Assembly (NCBI GenBank): GCA_900313855.1 | Contig: OMSZ01000378.1 | Span: 1 to 16,096, forward strand | Length of the DNA: 16,096 nucleotides | Direction of reading: 5' to 3' | From: an uncultured Eubacteriales bacterium | GTDB taxonomy: Bacteria; Bacillota; Clostridia; Lachnospirales; Lachnospiraceae | Part shown: positions 6,864-12,640 of the stretch, piece by piece | How positions within the stretch are numbered: the first letter of the stretch is position 1 | How the letters are laid out: each line of letters begins with the position of its first letter | The notes under the pieces: model-generated | The model's input: the letters and a program-made list of their open reading frames with translations, nothing else | The model's database searches: none | What the model was told of the DNA's origin: nothing | Made by a program: the position numbers and the translations under genes

Positions 6864-7763
6864 CTACTCCTTTATCATAAGCTTTAATGCCTTTACAAGA
6901 TTGTCAAGCTGCGCATCTAAACTTACATCCACAATTCCGTTATCCGTCTCTATAAGGCACTGCATCTTTGAAAGCTTAGCGTCCTCAAATATCTCAAGCT
7001 CTATTCCCGGATTAAGTGCTCCATATATCTTATCCTTGTCCTTTGATATCTCCTCATAGTCATCAGGAGAAACCCTGACAACGAAATGATGACTGTTATC
7101 CAGCTCACGCATGGAGTTATTGATCATATATAGAAGCACTCCCTGCATCCCATCTATAGATACACCCGTCACATGATGAACCATTTTGATAAGCCACTGT
7201 GCCATCTGATTCTCTGTGTCCTTGACAAGCTGCTTCTCCTGCTGCACAAACGACTCCTCCGCCTCAGCTATCCGTTCCTCAAGCTTTCGATTCTTCTCGT
7301 CATATTCCTTTGCCGCCTGGCTGCTTCCGTTCTCATAGCCTTCCTGATAGCCCTCTTCCTTAGCCTGTTCCTTGATGGAATTAGCTTCATCAAAGGCCTC
7401 ACCTCTTAATTGCTCTGCTTCGTCATGAGCACGGTTTATTATCTCTTCCGCTTCTTTCTTGGCAGAATTAATTATATCTTCTGCCGATGCACTAGCGTTA
7501 GAAGTAAGTGCTTCCGTAAGATCCGGAAGATATGAAGTATCCATGGTCAACGAGGTTTCACTGTCCGCCAATTCAAAATCCTCCAAACCGGCATCCTCAA
7601 GCATGGCCTCGGCAATAGCCTCCTCAACAGAAGACTGATCCGCCATAGCCGCTTCCTCATTGGCACTGTCAATACTTTTGATTATCTTATTCTCATTGGC
7701 ATCAATTACTATAGTATTTTCATTTGAAAATGCAACAAATCCTGACTTTATCAGATTAGACAA
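6864..7763 (-). CDS. fliH: Flagellar assembly protein FliH
   Basis: This 299-residue peripheral-stalk homologue binds FliI and holds it at the export gate and C ring. The N-terminal MSNLIKSGFVAFS is typical of the family in Lachnospiraceae. An acidic, low-complexity stretch follows (about 35-95), then a long coiled coil (about 96-185, including AEDIINSAKKEAEEIINRAH) and a C-terminal V/A-ATPase E-subunit-like domain (about 190-299, with VSPDDYEEISKDKD and CLIETDNGIVDVSLDAQL). The gene starts with TTG at 7763; a perfect GGAGGTGA lies 8 bases upstream and the first in-frame ATG comes 39 codons later, so the TTG is convincing. It overlaps the end of fliG by 8 bases, implying translational coupling. 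Confidence 0.93.
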   Translation of the reverse strand: MSNLIKSGFVAFSNENTIVIDANENKIIKSIDSANEEAAMADQSSVEEAIAEAMLEDAGLEDFELADSETSLTMDTSYLPDLTEALTSNASASAEDIINSAKKEAEEIINRAHDEAEQLRGEAFDEANSIKEQAKEEGYQEGYENGSSQAAKEYDEKNRKLEERIAEAEESFVQQEKQLVKDTENQMAQWLIKMVHHVTGVSIDGMQGVLLYMINNSMRELDNSHHFVVRVSPDDYEEISKDKDKIYGALNPGIELEIFEDAKLSKMQCLIETDNGIVDVSLDAQLDNLVKALKLMIKE

Positions 7764-8766
7764 TTATATCGTCACCTCCACCACGGGAAATAACAATCTC
7801 GCCGGTATCCTCCAATCTACGGATAATATTAACTATCTTCTGCTGTGCTTCCTCAACATCCTTAAGTCGTACAGGACCCATATATTCCATGTCTTCCTTG
7901 ATCATTGCAGCAAGACGTGAAGAAAGGTTTGTGAATATAATATTCTGTACATCCTCATTAGCATTCTTAAGCGCAATGGCAAGCTCATTATTATCAACAT
8001 CACGAAGTACGGTCTGAATAGCACGGTTATCAAGCATAAGAATATCCTCGAATACGAACATCTTACGACGGATCTCATCGGCAAGCTCAGGCTCTTCGAT
8101 CTCCAAGGTCTCCATAATATGTTTCTCAGTACTTCTGTCAACGGTATTGAGGATTGATACGATAGCATCCACACCACCGACGATCGTGTAATCCTGATTG
8201 ACAAGTGAAGACAGCTTCTTCTCCAAAACCTTCTCAACCTCCTTAATAACATCAGGACTGGTTCTGTCCATAAGTGCAATACGCTTAGCAACATCAGCCT
8301 GCTTCTCAAGAGGAAGAGAGCCTACTACTGCCGCAGCCTGTGCAGAAGGAAGGTATGCAAGAATAAGGGCTATGGTCTGAGGATGCTCATCCTGAATAAA
8401 GTTCAACAGCTGTGAAGGATCTGCTTTTCTGACAAACTCGAAAGGACGAACCTGTAATGAAGCAGTAAGTCTTCCGATAACATCTCTTGCCTTGTCCTCA
8501 CCAAGAGCTTTGTCAAGCAACTCTTTTGCATAACCGATACCACCCTCGGCAATGTATTGCTGCGCAAGACAGATCTCATAGAATTCTTCAAGTACCTTCT
8601 CCTTGATATCAGGCGGAACATTCCTTGTATTGGCGATCTCCAATGTCAAGGTTTCAATCTCATCTTCTTTTAAATGTTTGAATATATTCGCAGATTTCTC
8701 CGGACCTAGTGAAATCAACAAAACCGCTGCTTTCTGGACTCCGGATAATTCATCTTCATTAGTCAC
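7756..8766 (-). CDS. fliG: Flagellar motor switch protein FliG
   Basis: This 336-residue protein is the C-ring component that binds the MS ring (N-domain), FliM (middle) and the MotA stator (C-domain), so it both sets rotation direction and transmits torque. The N-terminal KAAVLLISLGPEKSANIFKH, the EHPQ motif (127-130) in FIQDEHPQTIALILAYLP, the MFVF hinge (236-239) in RRKMFVFEDI, and the C-terminal charged helix region with AMIKEDMEYMGPVRLKDVE are all present. The length is typical. It starts with GTG at 8766, preceded by AGGAGG about 8 bases upstream and lying 12 bases after fliF ends. It overlaps fliH by 8 bases. Confidence 0.97.
   Translation of the reverse strand: MTNEDELSGVQKAAVLLISLGPEKSANIFKHLKEDEIETLTLEIANTRNVPPDIKEKVLEEFYEICLAQQYIAEGGIGYAKELLDKALGEDKARDVIGRLTASLQVRPFEFVRKADPSQLLNFIQDEHPQTIALILAYLPSAQAAAVVGSLPLEKQADVAKRIALMDRTSPDVIKEVEKVLEKKLSSLVNQDYTIVGGVDAIVSILNTVDRSTEKHIMETLEIEEPELADEIRRKMFVFEDILMLDNRAIQTVLRDVDNNELAIALKNANEDVQNIIFTNLSSRLAAMIKEDMEYMGPVRLKDVEEAQQKIVNIIRRLEDTGEIVISRGGGDDIIV
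7772..7779 (-). promoter_or_regulatory. Shine-Dalgarno site fixing the TTG start of fliH
   Basis: GGAGGTGA on the minus strand is fully complementary to the 16S anti-SD core and lies 8 bases before the TTG at 7763. It is embedded in the last codons of fliG, which encode GGGDDIIV, so the FliG C-terminus and the fliH ribosome site share bases. Confidence 0.8.
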
Positions 8767-8778
8767 TTAAATGTCCTC

Positions 8779-10395
8779 CTAATCCCAGTCATCATTGAGC
8801 CAGTTTCTGAGCAATAGCGCAACCTCCTCAGGATTCTGGTCTACAAATCTCTCAATCTGTTGTCTGATTGCTGATTTATCGGAAAATTCAATATCCTCTA
8901 AGCTCTGATTCTCTTTGGTGGTTGCAAGTAACGCCTCCACTGAAAGCTCCGGTTCAAGCTCAGTAACCTCAACCGGCTTCATACCTCTAAATACAACAAA
9001 TACTAACAATATAACAATAAGCACCGCTAATATGAACTGCAAATAATTAGCAATCGTCTGAGCTGCTGAGGTTTCCTGCGGATAGAAAATAGGAACCTCA
9101 TAAGCCTGTACTGTAATCTTGTCAGCTCCGATACCTGTAGCATTCTGAATAAGAGAAAGTGTACTCTCATCCACCTCTATCGGTTTTCTCTCACCATTCT
9201 CGGACTGGAATGCTTCAAAATTCGTTCCTTTAAGCTCTCCGGCCTTTTTCATCTTAGCTTCATCATAGATAACATATTTGCTAAGGACAACCGCAAGAGA
9301 TGAATTAGCGGTATTAACCGTACCAATTGCCTTTCTTGTTGTTGTAGTCGTTACACTGTCGTTATATTCCTCTTTGATAACATTGGCATTACTGTTGCCA
9401 AGATTGTTATTAAGTATTTCATAATCATTGACTGTATCATCATTAGAATCAGTACCAGGTATTCCGCTTGCTCCCTCCTGATTCTCAGCCGTATAGTAGT
9501 AATAGCTTGTCTTCGGACCGGTATCCTCTTCCGCATCATCAGTATAATGATGAACATCCTCAACCTGCTGTTCGTTAAGATCTATATCAAGATTAGCAGT
9601 AACCTCAGCGTCATTGAAAACTCCGGAATTAACCATCAGACTTCTGACTCTGTCCTCAAGATTATCTGTAACCTGAGCCTTTATCTTAATGGCTGCCGAT
9701 GAAGTACCAACCGCACTGTTTGATCCGCCCTCCGCGCCAAAAAGCAATGTTCCGGTCTGGTCAATGATCCTTATATTATCTGTAGTGGAATTACCAATAG
9801 ATGTCGCTACAAAATTAGCTATACCCTCGATACTGCTCTCCTCAAAATTCTCAGTAGTAATGAGCAAAACACTTGCAGAAGCTTCCTTCTCCTTCGACAA
9901 TAATGAATTCGACGAATCAGGAATGGTTATCTGAACCGCAGCTCTCTTGACACCGTCAATAAGCTCAAGCTCCTCAATTATATTATTCTGTTTGACGATC
10001 TTCTGCTTAAGCTGTCTCTCACTATCAGTTGTCGACATACTGTTATTAAAAAGCAGATCCCAGTCATCACTCTTATTGGTAGCAATATTATTCTCACCAA
10101 GCTTAAGTCTTGCCGTAGATTCCTGCTTTGCATTGACCATAAATGTCTTACCGTCACTTGATACCTTTACATCAATCTGCGCTTCTTCAAGAACAGTCTT
10201 GGCAGTTGCAGCATCCGCGGTATTATCGAACGTAACCAGCTCAACATATTGAGCCTTATTAAGCATGAAAACAAGCGCCACCAAAGTAAATATCACGGCA
10301 GCCGAAATACATACTATCAAGGTCTTCTGTTTACTTGTAAAACGATTCCAAAACTCAACAATCCTTGCAAGAATTGCTTTTAATCTGTCTACCAT
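8779..10395 (-). CDS. fliF: Flagellar MS-ring protein FliF
   Basis: This 538-residue inner-membrane protein forms the MS ring on which the rod and switch are built. There are two transmembrane helices, about 23-45 (QKTLIVCISAAVIFTLVALV) and about 450-468 (LQFILAVLIVILLVFVVF). Between them lie the periplasmic ring-building motifs: YVELVTFDNTADAATAKTVL and later SERQLKQKIVKQNNIIEELE with GVKRAAVQITIPDSS (YscJ/FliF domain). The C-terminal tail ends in PEEVALLLRNWLNDDWD, the FliG-binding segment. Length and architecture are normal. GAGGAT precedes the ATG by about 8 bases, and the gene begins 17 bases after fliE. Confidence 0.96.
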   Translation of the reverse strand: MVDRLKAILARIVEFWNRFTSKQKTLIVCISAAVIFTLVALVFMLNKAQYVELVTFDNTADAATAKTVLEEAQIDVKVSSDGKTFMVNAKQESTARLKLGENNIATNKSDDWDLLFNNSMSTTDSERQLKQKIVKQNNIIEELELIDGVKRAAVQITIPDSSNSLLSKEKEASASVLLITTENFEESSIEGIANFVATSIGNSTTDNIRIIDQTGTLLFGAEGGSNSAVGTSSAAIKIKAQVTDNLEDRVRSLMVNSGVFNDAEVTANLDIDLNEQQVEDVHHYTDDAEEDTGPKTSYYYYTAENQEGASGIPGTDSNDDTVNDYEILNNNLGNSNANVIKEEYNDSVTTTTTRKAIGTVNTANSSLAVVLSKYVIYDEAKMKKAGELKGTNFEAFQSENGERKPIEVDESTLSLIQNATGIGADKITVQAYEVPIFYPQETSAAQTIANYLQFILAVLIVILLVFVVFRGMKPVEVTELEPELSVEALLATTKENQSLEDIEFSDKSAIRQQIERFVDQNPEEVALLLRNWLNDDWD

Positions 10396-10412
10396 TATAC
10401 TTTAATCCTCAC

Positions 10413-10727
10413 TTAAATCTGCATATTCATAAGTTCCTTATAAGCCTCTAACGCCTTATTGGTAACCTTAACCGTATATTGCAGTGAAATATTAGCCTTC
10501 TGTTGTGCAATCGCAAGATCATGCGTACTCGTTGCATAGCCTAAAGAATAATTGATCTCCGACTCCTCAGCAGCATTCTGATAATCATTAGCCTCTTTGT
10601 ACATCTGTATAGCCGAATTAAGGAGACTGTCAAACGCAACGCCGTTATCCGTCGTCACCTTAGAGGTTGACAGATTATTATATAATTGGTTGAGCGGCTC
10701 ACTATTCTGTATTGGCATTATAGTCAT
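10413..10727 (-). CDS. fliE: Flagellar hook-basal body protein FliE
   Basis: This 104-residue protein forms the junction between the MS ring and the proximal rod. It carries the C-terminal family signature: YATSTHDLAIAQQKANISLQ followed by YTVKVTNKALEAYKELMNMQI. The size is typical for the family. Of two near ATGs, the upstream one (10727) has GGGAGGTGA 6 bases away, whereas the second (MPIQ, 10718) would be too far from it. The ribosome site overlaps the flgC stop codon, a sign of coupled translation within the flgB-flgC-fliE trio. Confidence 0.95.
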   Translation of the reverse strand: MTIMPIQNSEPLNQLYNNLSTSKVTTDNGVAFDSLLNSAIQMYKEANDYQNAAEESEINYSLGYATSTHDLAIAQQKANISLQYTVKVTNKALEAYKELMNMQI

Positions 10728-10741
10728 AAAACGTCACCTCC

Positions 10742-11185
10742 CTATGAGAACAGCTCCAGGCCTTTGGCAGCTATCGCTTTAGAAGCATTAAATGCTGTCG
10801 CGTTAGCCTCGTAAGATCTGCTCGCATCAATTAAGTTCGTCATTTCTGTCACTGTATTGACATTCGGCATATGTACATATCCATTCTCATCGGCATCAGG
10901 ATGATCCGGATTATAAGCCATAGGTCCCTCTGTAGTATCCTCAACAATTGCCGATATCTTAACACCCTTGGCATGATAGGTCTCTAATTTGTTACAAAGA
11001 ATATGATCAAAGGATGCATTGGAGTTTTCCTGAAATACAACAGTCTTTCTCTTATACACGTCACCATTTTCATCTCTGGTCGTATTAACATTAGCAATAT
11101 TCTGTGAAATTATATCCATTCTTGTCCGCTGCGCAGTCATACCGGAAGCAGACACATCCATCGCATTAAAAACACCGTAGCTCAT
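10742..11185 (-). CDS. flgC: Proximal rod protein FlgC
   Basis: This 147-residue rod protein is exported and polymerises on FliE/FlgB. The N-terminus MSYGVFNAMDVSASGMTAQR, then MDIISQNIANVNTT, is the FlgC form of the axial-protein motif. The C-terminal amphipathic helix TEMTNLIDASRSYEANATAF and an ending of AAKGLELFS are also diagnostic. A longer reading frame opens at an ATG at 11209, but that segment contains the ribosome site AAGGAGGT (11193-11200) 7 bases before the ATG at 11185, so the shorter start is correct. The 69-base gap to flgB has no obvious element beyond a small palindrome at the flgB stop. Confidence 0.96.
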   Translation of the reverse strand: MSYGVFNAMDVSASGMTAQRTRMDIISQNIANVNTTRDENGDVYKRKTVVFQENSNASFDHILCNKLETYHAKGVKISAIVEDTTEGPMAYNPDHPDADENGYVHMPNVNTVTEMTNLIDASRSYEANATAFNASKAIAAKGLELFS

Positions 11186-11192
11186 TAACCAT

Positions 11193-11200
11193 ACCTCCTT
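11193..11200 (-). promoter_or_regulatory. Shine-Dalgarno site fixing the flgC start
   Basis: AAGGAGGT on the minus strand lies 7 bases before the ATG at 11185. It falls inside the 8-codon in-frame extension that starts at 11209, which is therefore leader and not coding sequence. Confidence 0.85.
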
Positions 11201-11254
11201 ATCAATCATTTATCATTTAAACATGCAAAACATCCAATTAACGCTATGATCAGA

Positions 11255-11650
11255 TCAATTACCCGAAAGAACCGTCTTATATCTTGAGAATTCCTGACCG
11301 ATCTGTGAAATAAGAGTATTATATCTGATCTGATTCTCTGCAAGATATGCGTTCTCCGTATCAATATCAACATTGTTGCCATCAAGACGATATGAAAGCA
11401 CTGAGTGATCCGTATATATCATTCCGCTGAAATCAGAAAGATGCTTATTAATATCATCCACACGTTCATCTAAAGTATCATCACCGATAAGCGCCTGTTC
11501 AAGATATCTCTCAAACGAAACATCCTTACGCTTATAATTAGGCGTATCAACATTGGCAATATTATTAGAAATAACTGAATGTCTGGAATTGGCAGCATCC
11601 GCAGCCTTGTCTAAAACATTAATATAATTGTAGATATTAGTGTTGATCAT
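11255..11650 (-). CDS. flgB: Proximal rod protein FlgB
   Basis: This 131-residue proximal rod subunit shows the FlgB form of the rod motif, ADAANSRHSVISNNIANVDT, followed by PNYKRKDVSFERYL at about residues 17-50. The C-terminal VDIDTENAYLAENQIRYNT and ISQIGQEFSRYKTVLSGN complete the family pattern; length is normal. AAGGGAGGT lies about 7 bases before the ATG. It opens the flagellar operon and directly follows codY with a 78-base gap holding a hairpin but no clear terminator, so read-through from codY is likely. Confidence 0.96.
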   Translation of the reverse strand: MINTNIYNYINVLDKAADAANSRHSVISNNIANVDTPNYKRKDVSFERYLEQALIGDDTLDERVDDINKHLSDFSGMIYTDHSVLSYRLDGNNVDIDTENAYLAENQIRYNTLISQIGQEFSRYKTVLSGN

Positions 11651-11670
11651 CTTAATACCTCCCTTTCACA

Positions 11671-11714
11671 AAGCAAAGGACTTATGAGAATAATACCCAC
11701 AAATCCTTTTGCTT
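11671..11714 (-). promoter_or_regulatory. Hairpin between codY and flgB
   Basis: In the transcript, AAGCAAAAGGA (11704-11714) pairs with TCCTTTGCTT (11671-11680) with one bulged A, and the inner TTTGTG/CATAAG can add six pairs (two of them wobble) around an 11-base loop. No U-tract follows on either strand, so it is not a standard terminator. It sits just upstream of the flgB ribosome site and may be an mRNA processing or stability element; its function is not shown by the sequence. Confidence 0.45.
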
Positions 11715-11728
11715 AACTATAAATCCAT

Positions 11729-12541
11729 TTAACTATGCAGTTTTAATACTTCATCGTATGCAAATTCATTAAGCACCTTGATATTGGTGCCCTTCATTCC
11801 GGAAGACTTCGTCTCGATAACACCGGCACTCTCAAATTTCCTGAGCGCATTAACTATAACCGATCTGGTAATACCGACACGATCCGCTATCTTCGAGGTA
11901 ACCAGCATACCCTCCATATTGTATGCCTGAGAAACATCAGAATTCTTACCGGTCTGTCCGTCCTTAAGCGCATTGAAGATATGGTACACAGCCTCCTGCT
12001 CAGATGCAGACAATGTACCGATCGCAGAGCGTACAACAGAAAGCTTTCTGTCCTCCTCTGCCGATTCTTCATTCTCGCTGCGCATCATCTCAAGTCCGAC
12101 CACTGTTGTCGCATACTCACATAAAATAATATCATCAATAGTATAAGGCTTATCCTCCTTATACATAAATAATGTACCAAGTCGCTCCCCGGCAATATCT
12201 ATCGGTGAAATGATAGCCTGATATTTGTCAAGATTATCAAGCTCAAATCCAAGGGTAGCCAGATTAACATTCTCTTTGGTAGACAATACTCCAAGAAGTC
12301 TTTCATTAAGCATAGGGTCAATAAAATCACCGACACTCTGTACGATCATCTCAGTGATCACACTTATATCCGAACGATTCTTAATACCAAGAACCTTACC
12401 CTTTCTGCTTATTACAAGTATATCCGATTCTAATATCTCACTCAAAACTTTACATATATCATTAAAAACAACCTTATGGGTACTGTTATTATGTAATAGT
12501 TTGTTGATCTTCCTCGTTTTATCTAATAACTGTACGCTCAT
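11729..12541 (-). CDS. codY: Global nutrient-responsive repressor CodY
   Basis: This 270-residue transcription regulator of low-GC Gram-positives senses GTP and branched-chain amino acids through its N-terminal GAF domain (about residues 1-155) and binds DNA through a C-terminal winged helix. The helix-turn-helix region TSKIADRVGITRSVIVNALR, then KFESAGVIE and SGMKGTNIKVLN (215-258), is nearly the same as in B. subtilis CodY. The N-terminus MSVQLLDKTRKINKLL is also typical. The length is about ten residues more than the 259 of B. subtilis. The ribosome site is weak (GGACGGA region, 8-12 bases upstream). Its own promoter and a CodY box lie immediately upstream. flgB follows directly, as in B. 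subtilis, whereas the trmFO-xerC-hslV-hslU genes often found between topA and codY are absent. Confidence 0.97.
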   Translation of the reverse strand: MSVQLLDKTRKINKLLHNNSTHKVVFNDICKVLSEILESDILVISRKGKVLGIKNRSDISVITEMIVQSVGDFIDPMLNERLLGVLSTKENVNLATLGFELDNLDKYQAIISPIDIAGERLGTLFMYKEDKPYTIDDIILCEYATTVVGLEMMRSENEESAEEDRKLSVVRSAIGTLSASEQEAVYHIFNALKDGQTGKNSDVSQAYNMEGMLVTSKIADRVGITRSVIVNALRKFESAGVIETKSSGMKGTNIKVLNEFAYDEVLKLHS

Positions 12542-12565
12542 GCATTCTATCCGTCCTGTAAAATA

Positions 12566-12593
12566 ATAAAATTAAGATTATCATTAATTTTAT
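12566..12593 (-). repeat. AT-only inverted repeat over the codY -10 and start site
   Basis: Perfect 10-base arms ATAAAATTAA (12566-12575) and TTAATTTTAT (12584-12593) are separated by 8 bases. They extend by two pairs in RNA if one G-U is allowed. The repeat covers the -10 and the expected transcription start, so it could be an operator half or a weak 5' hairpin. All-AT composition raises the chance of coincidence. Confidence 0.4.
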
Positions 12594-12615
12594 CATAATT
12601 ATTAATTAATAACAA
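12587..12615 (-). promoter_or_regulatory. Sigma-A promoter of codY
   Basis: On the minus strand, TTGTTA (-35, 12610-12615), a 17-base spacer and TAAAAT (-10, 12587-12592) with an extended TGA directly before the -10. It lies about 46 bases before the codY start. A 14-base AT palindrome (12599-12612) covers part of the spacer and -35. The region is very AT-rich, so other weak -10 matches exist, but only this pair has correct spacing plus an extended -10. Confidence 0.65.
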
Positions 12616-12616
12616 G

Positions 12617-12631
12617 AATTTTCTGAAAAAG
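12617..12631. promoter_or_regulatory. CodY box upstream of the codY promoter
   Basis: AATTTTCTGAAAAAG matches the CodY-box consensus AATTTTCWGAAAATT at 13 of 15 positions, the first 13 being identical. It is 9 bases past the topA stop and one base upstream of the codY -35, so bound CodY would cover the promoter edge. A weaker 12/15 match, AATTTTATCATAATT, lies at 12586-12600 over the -10. Negative autoregulation of codY is inferred; it is known for CodY in B. subtilis. Confidence 0.7.
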
Positions 12632-12640
12632 AGGAAAAAT

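Noticed and set aside
8874..8888. CodY-box-like sequence (12/15) inside fliF
   Set aside because: It lies within well-conserved coding sequence in an AT-rich window; three mismatches are expected by chance. It is used only as a caution for the weaker site at 12586-12600.
10950..10957. Perfect GCCGATAT sigma-28 -10 octamer on the plus strand inside flgC
   Set aside because: It is antisense to flgC, and the position 15 bases upstream reads TGTA rather than TAAA, so it is most likely chance. It also shows that the octamer alone is weak evidence.
11247..11257. TGATCAGATCA palindrome at the flgB stop codon
   Set aside because: It is only 11 bases long, overlaps the stop codon, and has no known operator resemblance; likely coincidence.
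12632..12640. Possible terminator for topA just after its stop
   Set aside because: The only stem available (AATTTT/AAAATT) is short, all A-T and coincides with the CodY box; no U-tract follows a stable stem.
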